A stretch of DNA of 64,000 nt from NCBI GenBank assembly GCA_916610825.1, contig OU744446.1, positions 18,773,959-18,837,958 of the forward strand. The letters run 5' to 3'. The notes below the pieces were generated by a model. It saw only the letters and a program-made list of their open reading frames with translations. It was not told the origin of the DNA and did not search any database. Of this stretch, positions 39,111-50,491 are shown one piece after another. The DNA comes from Haliclystus octoradiatus (Eukaryota; Cnidaria; Staurozoa; Stauromedusae; Haliclystidae). The position numbers and the translations under genes were made by a program. Positions within the stretch are counted from its first letter, which is position 1. Each line of letters starts with the position of its first letter.

Positions 39111-41083
39111 ACTACGGAAGAGATGATTCTAAACAAATGCTAATTACGGATATACGATACAAATACAATAGATTAATTATCACAAACAAAAATAAAATAT
39201 TCTCAATCAAATTATCAGTGGCAAAATGTTTCTTTAAAATATTCATATCTTCCATGTATTTCATCTTGTTGTTGAAAAATAAATTGCCAACCTGAGTGGT
39301 CGACATAACAGCATCGCGCATGTCACACAAGTTTACAATGTTCAGATTTAGCGCAACTATGAGAATCCAGTCATATTCTTTTGGGCCGTTTTGACATTGA
39401 GGTAATCGATGAGGTATTTCTTTTAGCAAATGTTAATTTTAGATTCAATTTTGCAACAGTGTCAATTTTATCGCACCTCCAAGTTTGTGAAAACCTCTCT
39501 GTCTACATTGATCTAAACGCTTATATCTTGGTCATTTCTTGTTGGAATTTCGCGATTTAAAACGTCTGGCATACTTGAATAATTTATCTAACTATCGATC
39601 GTAAATTTACTAGAATAATTTCAAATTTATTAGCATAAAAAGTAAAAACAAACCTTCAAAAGAACATACCTGGAAAGAATATGAAGTAATTTCGATGAAT
39701 TTCACACAGAAAATTGTATCCTTCATAGTTCTACATACCTCCGTAGGTCATTATGTTTGTAAATTACAATTCGCAATGCTATTTTAGATTTTGTGCAAAA
39801 ATTCAATGATTTTTGTTTTTAGCTTGAGTGTTTTGGAGTCAGTAAATTCGGTGTCGTACCAACGCTAAGTGACTGTTTCACACATTTTGGTTTACCCCGC
39901 TTGAAATATTTTCAGATCACTACACGCAGAGTTCGCAAGTTGTTGACGATTCAATTTAATTGTTTCGTGTCTACTTGAACACTTTTGAATGAAGATGATA
40001 AGTAGTTTATCTATAGGGCAATTCCATCGTGACCCACTTACAAGTCGGAGAGTTTGTTCTTTATGGCGGAAGACGCGTTTCAAATTATCGGCGGAGAAAA
40101 TTTCCCGAATGCAGACTGGCCCCGTAGTCCCGTACTCTGCAAACTGGAGAAAGGCCACCGGTCAATGTTATGCCTTTAATGAAAACCAATTGGATAATTG
40201 AATTAGTAAATGAATTAAAATCAGTTATATGCTTACCGGAGAAAGACTTTAGTCAAAGCACAGTGGTTTGTAAGAAAGTTTCTTTTATATTTGCATGATT
40301 TCGCTTTAGATTTAATATATGGTGTGGTAGCTGTATCTCCAGTTTCGGAGGAAGAAACCATTCTAATATTCATCCACTTTTTTGTACAAATTGGTCATAT
40401 TGCAGCCGAGTATCAGGTATAAAACTTTGGAGTATGGATAGACTCGTTATAATTTAATATATCTAACTTCATTGCGTTTTGTGTATGATTTAAAAATTAA
40501 AACGCTAAATCTACGTTTTTTCGATTTTGCGGTGGTTCTGTTTGAAAAGCCTCTTAATCGCTACCCTCATTTTGGCGTGGAGCTCTCAAAAATGGGGACA
40601 TGCTGCGAAGAAAATGAGTTATTTTGTTCGGACTGTGTTCCTTTCAACACCGAAAAAAATGTAATACTTTTCGGATTTTATGGAAAACATTTCGGATTAT
40701 ACTTATGATTATTGCTTCGGATCACACTATTGCATTCGTACCCGTAATCAATTTTCTGTAAATCCGATCACAGCTCTATTGTCTTGCAGTGAGTTTACTT
40801 GTTCTCTGCTAACAAGCTTGACTGGCAAGCTAGAGGAGATAGATTTGCTGAGGAAATCACTCAAACATCAGAAAAGAAAGTACACAAATAGTACCTATAC
40901 TGAAACTTGGCATTTGTACTGAAAAGCTACATTTTTTAGTTTATTAAGGCAGAAAAGACAGGCAATGGGATAGGACAAGATAATTAGTTAGTCATGCAAA
41001 GAGTTAGAATAGGACAAAGTAGATTTAGCGCATTAGAGCTCTTCCCCAAAACATCAATACATTTGCATTTTCTTTAATATTCA
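39111..41083. other. interval without a supportable gene
   Basis: Several open stretches exist on + (40063-40920), including one starting MAEDAFQIIGGENFP at ATG 40063 and a later segment LTSLTGKLEEIDLLRKSLK. I could not join them into a convincing model. Confidence 0.35.
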
Positions 41084-41089
41084 TTTATT
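41084..41089 (-). promoter_or_regulatory. RPS12 polyadenylation signal
   Basis: AATAAA on the minus strand (TTTATT on +), about 20 bases past the RPS12 stop codon. Confidence 0.65.
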
Positions 41090-41109
41090 CAAAACAAAAC
41101 TGAAGTGAA

Positions 41110-44100
41110 TCATGCTGCTTTTTTGCTTTTCAAGTACTCCATCAACACATCATATGCCTGGCTGTCTTTGTCCATTTCCTACAAGAGAAAAACACAAATT
41201 AAAGACGTGTTCTACCTAAATGTTCCGGCAGCCAGAATAGTGAGTAGATATACTAGAGATATTGTTCCGTTGGTCGTTTGCGCATGCAGTTTTCTCTAAC
41301 ATTCGTTCAAAATGCAATGGTCCCCCAGTCACGTTAAGAGCAATTCTGTTTGTCCATTGAATAATAGAATATAAATAATTTGAAAATTAAAGTGCTAGAG
41401 GTTGAAACCACTTTATACGAGAGATTCACAATGCTAGATGCTACACCAAAACGGGCTCCCAAACATTAATAAAAGCAAACAAACTCTGCTTTGGTTTTGA
41501 GTTTTGGTATACGACAAAATCAGAATTGGTAGGCAAATAGCATCAGTTACAGGATAGGGAGATCTGTGCGAAACAGTGTGAAATCCACAGATAAAGCTCA
41601 CAAGTTTGGAAATAGTCTGAAATCCATTAAAAATTAGGACTGCTTCTAATGTAAACATTTTTAAGCAACTCTTGAGAAAAATTTTTATTCAGGAAATTAT
41701 TTCATATCAAATAGAAATACATTTTATGCCATTTACAAATAATGATGATCTCATCATATCTAATCTTATTTGTAAATAGTCTTGAATATTCAATGCAAAA
41801 CATTTCATTTTATTCAAATTGTGAAGCGCTTCAGAACTTTTATAGTTTTAGCACTATCGAAAATTATTTATTATTAAAAATCTTAACATTCTTATGTTTG
41901 ATAAATTTGAAGCGAAAAGTTGAAAGATGGCATATGTTGTAGAAATATTTGCCCTTCGCAAAATCGTGAAGAACATTTACATGCACAATAGTGAATGTAA
42001 GTCAAAGACTGTTTTAAGGTGGAGGCAAAGCTACATTTTTTTTTAATCACCTCTGTCAATTGGAGAATAGAAACAGGAAAAACGACCATTTACAGAAAAG
42101 TGCCCAAAATGTGTGCAAAAACAGTCCTGAGAGTCAGTCCAAAGAGAGGAACTTTTATGCCTGATTGTGTATATACAAGGGCAAAGAATAGGAGGAGATT
42201 AGCTCAGTCCAACCGGTATACATCTCTCTCAAAATAGGTTAGGGAAGCGGCGGATTAGCTCATATGGCAGAGCAACCAAACTTCAGATCGACTGTGGTTC
42301 AAATCCCCCGAAGGACAACTCAGCCTCGACTTTATCCGAAACATCAAATAAGTACCATCTGGGGATGGCGGATGGAATGGTTCAGAGGGATTTTGCATTG
42401 TGAGTAGCTGCGGTGCACTGTTCCGCATTGACAATCCAGACCTATCTGCCATAAAATCTGCTGAAATTGATCTGCAGTGTCGCGGCTGAGATCAACAAAG
42501 AGCGTTTAAAATCATTGCTCTCATGAAAAAAGCCATTCAGCTAGAAATAGAGGAGTGGTACGGGTGCCTTTGGTAGGGCGACACCGTCTACATTACTTTT
42601 TTAGGGGTGACGAGCAATACAATGTCAATTGTTTGTTCATATATGGTGCTTTTTTGGCTACGACACACTCACCTTGACAGCAACACTGCTGCATCTGACT
42701 ACTTTGCGAGCATTTCCATCTTTATCAATTTTGCAGAGACCAGCCCATTCACCAAGCTTGGTGTTCTCTTCAACCTGGAAAATAATAGGAAACAGCTTAA
42801 CAGACAGGAATTCGAAGCTACAACATCCACCTAATAGCAAGCGGGTCAGAGTCCAGGTCAAATCGCACGGCTTCGTTCCAAAAAAAATTTGTATTTTGTT
42901 CAAACTTTTTATACATGTAGATATGGGTACGAAGATATCATATAGAGTATTTTTATCTTAGATGAAAAATAACAATTTTATTAGCAGTTCAATTTTTACC
43001 TTTTTTGTGACCAATGATCCTTAAAAACTTTCTTTTCCTTGTAGCTCATTTGTTTGTTGGTTTAATGAAATGAAATTTCGTATCAGGATAGAATAAACAG
43101 TTTTCTATTGATTAATGTCATTTTATTGACAAAACTCCGAGTAGTTGTTACAATGTTTCAATTTCCGAAAGAGCTTTAGAGTTCGATAGAATGAAGGGCA
43201 CACCATTTTTAACGCCGATTTTTTCATCAGTCGATTAAGCAGAATTAAAACAAGCGATGGACAAAAATGTACGATGGTGTTATGTTTTTAAAGAGTTTAA
43301 TGATCAAAAATGTAGTTTTATCGGTATTTCTTTTGATAATTATGTTGCGTTTGGAATGCTGTACATAACACTTGAGAAGGCGTGAAGTGATGATTCTCAC
43401 GTCGTATCGCCTGTCTACAATAGATCGTAGAATTTATATTTTATTTATAGGCTAAATGAATCAACGTTAGTTTGGTAAAATAAAATACAATCTTATTATG
43501 TTTAACCATGTTTTAATAGCATTTACCATGATGAGACAGAGAAAATAAAAACGTCGCTTCATTCTTAAACACGGAATTAAAAATTGAGGAAATTGTCAAA
43601 GCTCAAAACATATGAATTATTCAATTGGTGAAACAACAAACATTACTAGTTTTGGACCATTTGTTCCGAACAAACGTTTTGTTCTCATAGAAATTGATGA
43701 ACTTTGACAAACAATACAATTCCATATCATTGAATTGTATGGTGTGTCAATTGATCATCAAATCTTATGAAAACAAAAATCTTGTTTCGTAACAAATAGT
43801 CAATGTTTCATTATAGTTAAATAATTCATGCTTTGACAATTTTCCCACTTTTTAGTTCCATGTTAAGGTGCTTGAGAGTGAAGCGACGTTTTGCTTCAGT
43901 TATATTAATTTTGGCTTGGTGTTGTTTTGAATAGCTAAAATGCACGTTTTCAACAATTCAGTCAGGGTCCGACAAAGGCCAGCAAAATTCAGAAGGAAAA
44001 GGCAAAATACTGGATATAAACCTAAAATAAAGCTTCGATTTACAATCATCTAAAAATTTAAAGTTTGCGGAAGGTAAAACATTTTGCCGGACCCTGAATT

Positions 44101-44774
44101 CAGTTAATATAAATCAGGCCAAATTAACCTAGCAACAAGGGGAACTCATTGCTAGTAGCCAATGAAAGTCAAAGACTACATATTTATGACTGTTCTTTGA
44201 GTTTCTACTTTGATGTATGATTAATTATGATTATATCAGCGTTTTGTTTTCAGTGTCGTGCTAGAGCAGAGCTAGCTTATTAACCTCAGAATAGATAGAC
44301 GAGCTTTTAACACTTAGCACACAAACATACCTTGATCAGATCGATCCCATGTTCAGCACACAGAGCTTCAATCAACTTAACATATTGTGGCTCGTCACAG
44401 TTGTTTGCCAACACACATAATTGAGCATGGCGACTACACAGAGATAGAGGAGAACAACCAATACGTTATTAAACCACTTTTAAAGACAATGGAAATTTAA
44501 TACAAGAAGAAGGTAAGTTAATGCAAACAGACTCACGTGTCTAATGCACGACAGGTCTCGCGTAACCCACGAGCAAGATTGTCTTGGACAAGAGCGGTTT
44601 TCAGTACTTCTTGCAGAGCAGTTTGTACATCCATAGGTCCTGCAGCAGCTGCGACCTGGGGAACATCATCTCTGTAGAAAAAGCAAGGCAGATGAGTGGA
44701 AGTGAGACATCTACATCTTGAGGATCATCATAAAACGTTGCCACTTCGACAACTTACCCTTCCGCGTCAGACAT
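41110..44774 (-). CDS. RPS12: small ribosomal subunit protein S12 (eS12), five coding exons
   Basis: Coding exons on the minus strand: 44774-44758 (MSDAEG), 44671-44537, 44433-44331, 42774-42673, 41178-41110. All join in phase with GTAAGT, GTGAGT, GTATGT and GTGAGT donors and AG acceptors, giving 141 aa. Recognisable pieces are [88 protein letters not shown] and [11 protein letters not shown]. They match animal eS12 throughout; the vertebrate protein is 132 aa. The protein belongs to the L7Ae/eL30-like fold and sits on the 40S beak. Between the ATG and 44800 a pyrimidine-rich AG (TTGCTTTTCAG) lies 23 bases upstream on the minus strand, so a 5'UTR exon is spliced here or a leader is trans-spliced. 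Confidence 0.95.
42249..42590 (+). repeat. tRNA-derived SINE in RPS12 intron 4
   Basis: GGATTAGCTCATATGGCAGA resembles the D-arm/A box and GGTTCAAATCC the B box of a tRNA. About 280 bases of unrelated body follow, to about 42590. The tRNA stems are degenerate. Confidence 0.5.
43589..43843. repeat. palindromic MITE in RPS12 intron 3
   Basis: Ends AAATTGTCAAAGC and GCTTTGACAATTT are exact inverted repeats. The arms go on pairing imperfectly through ATGAATTATT/AATAATTCAT and CAATTC/GAATTG around the centre near 43735. Confidence 0.65.
43963..44096. mobile_element. hAT-type MITE, 134 bp
   Basis: Terminal inverted repeats CAGGGTCCGACAAA and TTTTGCCGGACCCTG with a perfect 8-bp target duplication AATTCAGT (43955-43962 and 44097-44104). 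TIR start CAGGG and an 8-bp TSD are the hAT signature. No coding capacity. Confidence 0.88.
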
Positions 44775-44797
44775 TTTGAAAGCAGAATTCCTTCTGA

Positions 44798-47700
44798 AAA
44801 GCAACCATTGATACACGCATGAGACATTTTGAAATGTTAAGGTTAGAATACGATAATGATGTTGAAGATTACTAAGATTAATTTCCTTACAATGAGTTCC
44901 AAACTGATGATAGGATTTTTCACTTGGGAAAGGACATATTAGATGGAGGGATGGGTACTAGTTTTAGCGTTGTTTTGAAGTGAAGGGAAACGAGGCAGAT
45001 TTTCGTAAGAGTAAAAACATCTACTTTCTTTGACTACTTTCTTCAAATTTCACAATTATAATCTGGTCACAGCTGTGGAAGATTTATCCAGATATTTGAA
45101 ATTCAATGAAGATATTGTAAGCAAAAGATGATGCAGAGAACTCATATCATGTGTGTTACATGTGCATGTTATATCATGACAGTTGATTTGATTTGATAGG
45201 GTAACCTCTGCCCTCTGGTTAACCTTGAACAATAAAAACTGCTATTTTTTAAGGAATTTAATTTCAGAACAGGATGATGATGTTTGGAAAAAATGCAATT
45301 TTATTACTGTGAACAATGATACTAGTGTTGTGTAATCAAAGCTCAATCCATTTTAAATAATAATGTTATTTGATAATAAGTGGTTCCAAAATTATCAATA
45401 CTCATATCAACAAAGTAGGCAAGGAGACTGGCCACTAGAGAGCCATTACATTTAAATTTTAGCGGGTTCTTCTATTCTATTGTTGTGCAGGCGAACATGT
45501 CAATCAAGTCACCTGACAACAGCCACGTTGAGACTTATCGCCAGCGGAGTTGCTGTTGAGAATTCACGAATGTCGGTGGCCGCTGAACTGAAAAACTTCG
45601 TCGAGGGCAACCAACAATAATAACACTGACATGGAAGGTTAGTACATCAACACAGTTAAAGTTATACGAGGAGCAACAGTATTATGATCATTTATTGTCA
45701 AATTAAACCACGGCTATAGTACTACTAAAGTGGATAATTAATTTTACCAGTTGAGAATTTACTCGTTCAAGCAAACGGCTTTATTCAATGCTGTAACGTC
45801 TGGTTATAATTTGTTATAAAATCATTTTGCGCTGAGATATCTGCTCAGTCTATTCAGTACTGTTCAATATTGGAATGTTTTACTCTTTTCAATTACGTTT
45901 GATTCGTTGATTTGTTTGCAAATTCGAATTTCGTCGAGTGCAATAACTTGCCCTTTCACAATATTTTCCAAGACAATTCCGTTACAAAGATGCGACTTTT
46001 ATTTTGTTAGCAATGCTAGGACGAAACGAATTCAATTCTGGTTTCAGAATTCAACGTTGAGGGTCCTTACTCGCCCAGTGCTCGTGAAGAATACCACAGT
46101 TTGATTCATTTAACCTATTTTTTCCTTGCCATTTAATAAATGGCATTTATCACCGTTCCCAATCAGGATTTGCAAATCTTTCTGAGTTAGATGATTAATA
46201 TTCCAGGCATGATGATGCATACGTTCTCCGGATGACGAGGCTCAAACATCATTGACATTTTTGTGTTACATTATGACTTCCTATTTAACTAGTACACTAT
46301 ATTTCCTCAAGTCCGTTGAAGCTAGTTTTGTCAATGTCAATCTTTAACATATTTAGTAGGCCTCCACAAACCATACAGTCTGTAACCTAGTGTCGGTTCT
46401 GTCATTAATATTCTTGTTTTACAATTTGAAGTCGTCATCAGACTGTTTAAGAAGTTTAATTTATGTCCACTGTATTAGGTCCGCTGTTGGATTAGGCTTT
46501 TCATATTGGAAATTGAAATTGACTACTGACATTGTGCAGTCCTAACCTGTAGAGTGAATTTTCAACTTTGAATGTGAATACTGTAGCCTACTTTGTCGAG
46601 CAGAAACCAACTCTAGGGTAGCCTACTATTCGATGATCTGCATTCTGATTGGTTGCTCAATCGTTAACTGTTTTCTCTTATGATATCATCAAATGTGACG
46701 CTAATCGCAGATTGGTTGATGTTTGTGCTGGGCTACGTGAAGTAAAAAGAGGGAACAAAAATCGTCACTTTGATTGCATCTTGAATTTTCTCAAAATTTG
46801 AGTTGTGCCAATCCAACCTGATCAGATTTCGGATCTGATTCTGGTTGATGTTCAGCTTTCAGATCCGTCCGGAGAAGGAGTGACATCGTTCTGTTGGATT
46901 ATATCTATAGCCTAGTGTATAATAAAAATAGTTGGATTTTGAGAATGCTTTACATTACTAGGCATTACAAACTGTAATAATGCTGCGCAAGTAAAGGTTA
47001 CTGAATAGTAAGATGTTTTAAATTTGGATATATACATATATTCAGACATAAGAATTTTCAGACTTTTAGCGGATTTCAGATTATTTTGGGCCTTGTGAAA
47101 CTCAAGTTATTGCTTTTTCCCTTTCAATTCCATTGAGATTTATCAAGATATTGTAGATTTCAGACTATTTTTGAAATTTCAATTCTCATGTCTGATATAT
47201 TGCATAAAGTGTTTGCATATGAAAATTGTTGAAATTGTAATTGGGCACTTAAGAGGTAATTTGTAGTTTTATAAAAAATTCATCTCAACTAGTTCTGTCA
47301 GCGATCGATTTTCTAGAAGTTATACACATTATTTAGATCCTTAATTCAATATTTACGCAATGTGATATCCGCTATTACGTATCTACCCTTTCCCTAAGTA
47401 GGCCTATATAGGAATTGTTTAACTTCAGCGATGTGATTATGTAAAGAGGACTACAAATTACAAAGAATTCTCTATGGATGTATGAATTTAAATATTAATT
47501 AGCCCTACAATAGTTATCAAACTCAATTTCGCATGACAGTGAAATTGCACAAATCTCGGCCTGATAATTCTCACTATTACTGAAATTAAATATTTTATAT
47601 TTTTATGCAAATATGTGGCACCTCCATATGTAGCATACACAATTTGATTCGCCCCAGCTACAATATCTACAAAGCATCTTTGATCTATTATTGAGCAACT

Positions 47701-48079
47701 CAATAATATACTTCATCAAAAAATTTAAAATTAGGTCTCAAAAGTGATTGCCTTCCTAGATATGAATTAGGTGTATGCATCAAGATCGGATTACAAACTA
47801 GAACAGAAAAATGTTGCAATCTGAATTGGATCCAAATGAGAATAATAGGGAAAAATCCAGAATTTTGGATTGATCCATATCCAATTATTTTTGATTTTTG
47901 ATAAAATCCAATTAGCGAAAAATTTTCAGGAATAAATATATATATGAAGATTAACGCGAGAGCTATATGAGCAAGTTCAATGATTCTCTATTCATTGAAT
48001 CATTCGAATGTATTCAATCGAATTTATGTATGAAATCAATTCAAAACCTTGTAAACATGGCGTTCCTTTCAGTTCCATG
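44798..48079. other. non-coding interval
   Basis: Probable RPS12 promoter side at its left end. A short ORF MSVAAELKNFVEGNQQ (45570-45620) and an ATG followed by a donor-like GAAG|GTTAGT (about 45631-45644) could mark a 5' exon of the zinc-finger gene, but this is unproven. Otherwise AT-rich with nothing recognised. Confidence 0.35.
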
Positions 48080-48086
48080 GAGTTTC

Positions 48087-48905
48087 CTAGCCTCACTCCA
48101 TCACGGCCCTCATTCCGCGCGGCGCTCCAGTGAGGGCCTAATAAAATTTAAGGTTAAAAAGTGTGCCAGAAACCAAAATATGCTGTGCCCAATCACAGCG
48201 CACCTTTTTATCACATGAAGTTTTATCGAACGCTGGTTGGTGAATAAAACATTTAAAATTTAAACAAACTTGCTTGAACCATTTTCAAAGTTTATATTTC
48301 AATCGCTTATTCTGTCATATTGTCAATTTTTAATTATATATTTACGGAGAAATGAAATTTTGAATCAGTGTAATGCTGTATGTTGAAGAATTGATCTTTA
48401 ATTTTGAATATTTCTTTGATTTTGATTATTTAAATCATGATTCAGAACGACGGAAGTGCTTACAATTTTCAAACGATGGCGATCGCTCCGTCAAAACATG
48501 ATGTTTTCTCCTTTTATTTTGTATTCTACGCCCACAAAAAGCCTTCACAATGTTCATACAGTCCTTCGAGATAATGTGATCTATTATTTATAATTATGTT
48601 GCTCCAATTTGATCGAAAATAATACCGTAAACTTGACGTTTTTAGTTTTCTTCAACAGTTTGTTTACAAAATGTTGGTTTTCAAACTAGCTGAATTCAGC
48701 AAATTTCAATTTCTGTTCACACCTCGTTGTATTGTTCTTCGATGGGCCGACCAATCAACACCTGGCTGTAACTCACATGACATCAAGGTACGCTGTGATT
48801 GGGCACACCATATTTTTGATTTCTGGCACACTTTTTAACCTTAAATTTATTAGGCCCTCACAGGAGCGCCGCGCGGAAATGGGGGCCCCGATGCAATGAG
48901 GCTAG
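48087..48905. mobile_element. foldback DNA element with long TIRs
   Basis: Ends CTAGCCTCA and TGAGGCTAG are inverted. The arms run at least 160 bases, including AAGGTTAAAAAGTGTGCCAG against CTGGCACACTTTTTAACCTT, and GCCCAATCACAGCG against CGCTGTGATTGGGC. Direct flanks GAGTTTC (48080-48086 and 48906-48912) look like a 7-bp target duplication. No transposase frame. Confidence 0.82.
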
Positions 48906-49590
48906 GAGTTTCCCTGGTAATGCAAATGCAAGTTGCACTCTGATTGGTTGAAAAGTGTTATTTTTAAGTGTTAAAATATCATATTTTCATGTGACGTGTG
49001 AAATATAAACTTTATCGAATATGGCTTTTATCAATGGCGGAAAACCCACTGAAACACTAATGGTTATATAATAAACAAAATTTTGAAGCTTTATTTTAAT
49101 TTGATTAATTAGCTAAACATGAGCAATTGTCAAATAAATTATTAACATTTTCAAGGAAATCCAATCAGAAATTGATTACAAGAAATTTGAAATAACATGC
49201 TTATGATAGTTGGTTTACAGTCTTATCACTCCAGGTAGCCTGGTATGTTCCAAAATTAAGAAATAATCAGGACGCTACGTTTTCTTTTGCTGAAATGCTA
49301 CTCAAATTTTATAAATATTGGTTTTTCTAATATTTAGATGATAGCATTGAGAGCAATATCAAAACATCCACTCCCTAGCATGTCAACAAAATGGTTAATG
49401 TTATTAAAGAGCCATTGTTGACTGGCAAGGTTTATTTTGAAAAAAAATGTCAAACATCAGTTATGCCATCACCTAATCGGCTTTAAGTTTTCACAGCGAT
49501 TAAACCTGGAATATAATCACAGGAGTGTTTCGAAGGCAATAAACTACAAAAAAGAGTTTTGTGATCTGCGAAGACAGTTTTCCAATGATT

Positions 49591-50490
49591 TAAAGTGTAT
49601 ATCCCGGATATTGGGAGATTGCTGCTTTAGATAGAGAAACATTTTCTATTTGTACATGATCTTCTTGTGTTTTTGCTTTGCGCGATCATTTCTCATTGAA
49701 AAATGCAGTCAAAGTGACGGTTTTGGGTTAATTTTGTGTCTCACTCTTTTTCCTCGAACAGGAACCCGTTTATTTCCAACAAGAGAGTTTACTTTGGAAA
49801 AAACACTAAACTTTTTACTTATTTGTCTCTAAATAAAAAACCGCTAAACCAAATGACAATCTGCTTTCGGGATGAAAGTGGTAAAGTCGTAAAGAGGTGC
49901 TAATCGTGTGAGCACTTGAGTGAGAAAATCCAAAACTAAAAACTTTTGACTTTAGAGGCTTATATATCTTTACCTGAATCTTGAATATTGATCAAATATA
50001 GCTCTAAATCTTCAGCTGAACGTTGAAAATTTCATTCCGAAAGCAGATTTTCATTTGGTTTAGTGGTTTTTTATTTAGAGACAAATAAGTAAAATGTTTA
50101 ATGTTTAATCCGGTGTAAACCCTCTTGTGGAAAATAAGTGGGTTCCTGTTCGAGGAAAAAGAGTGAGACACAAAATTAACCCAAAACCGTCACTTTGATT
50201 GCATCTTTGAGGGGGAACTGCTTGCGCAAAGTAAAAATACAAGAAGAACATGTACTGATAGAAAATTTTTCTCTATCTACAGAAGCAACCTCCCCCCCTG
50301 CTAAAAAAAGTTCATGAGTTCATGAACGTGAAATTGCCCAAAAGTTCTTGAGCTGTTCATGAACTTTTGGGCAATTTCACAATCATGAACCAGTTCATGA
50401 ATCGGTTCATGAAATGTTCATGAACTCTTTGTGACTGTTCATGAACTCATGGATTTTTTTTGAGGGGCAATATCCGGAATATACACTTTA
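49591..50490. mobile_element. foldback element flanked by TTAA (piggyBac-type MITE), carrying a nested insert
   Basis: The arms pair over nearly 300 bases: AGTGTATATCCCGGATATTG at the left against CAATATCCGGAATATACACT at the right, and TGAGACACAAAATTAACCCA pairing with TGGGTTAATTTTGTGTCTCA. Ends can be placed at TTAA duplications (49590-49593 and 50488-50491). A fragment lies at about 26200 and a diverged left arm at about 51989-52215. The right arm is interrupted by the palindromic cluster at 50291-50467. Confidence 0.75.
50291..50467. repeat. nested insert made of GTTCATGAAC palindromes
   Basis: TTCATGAAC/GTTCATGA words recur about seven times, around a hairpin GTGAAATTGCCCAAAAGTTC / GAACTTTTGGGCAATTTCAC. 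Outer ends CCCC...AAAAAAGTTCATGAGTT and AACTCATGGATTTTTTTTGAGGGG are inverted. Compared with the opposite arm, the host element is split between CTCCC and AATATCC. Confidence 0.7.
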
Positions 50491-50491
50491 A

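Larger units (their letters stand above)
42775..44330. other. RPS12 intron 3
   Basis: 1.56-kb intron holding two inverted-repeat elements (43589-43843 and 43963-44096). No C/D or H/ACA snoRNA was convincing. Confidence 0.6.

Noticed and set aside
40063..40921. Series of + strand open stretches (MAEDAFQIIGGENFP..., ...LTGKLEEIDLLRKSLK)
   Set aside because: The only phase-compatible junction would need a 40-base intron and the next segment has no acceptor; could not be joined into a supported gene.
42249..42315. Functional tRNA gene
   Set aside because: A- and B-box-like words exist, but the acceptor, anticodon and T stems do not pair; better explained as a SINE.
44676..44757. C/D snoRNA in RPS12 intron 1 (ATGATGA box)
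   Set aside because: A C-box-like word is present but no D box or terminal stem was found in the 80-base intron.
45570..45644. First exon of the zinc-finger gene (ATGGAAG|GTTAGT)
   Set aside because: The phase fits only an alternative acceptor at 52548, and a 6.9-kb intron cannot be supported without transcripts.
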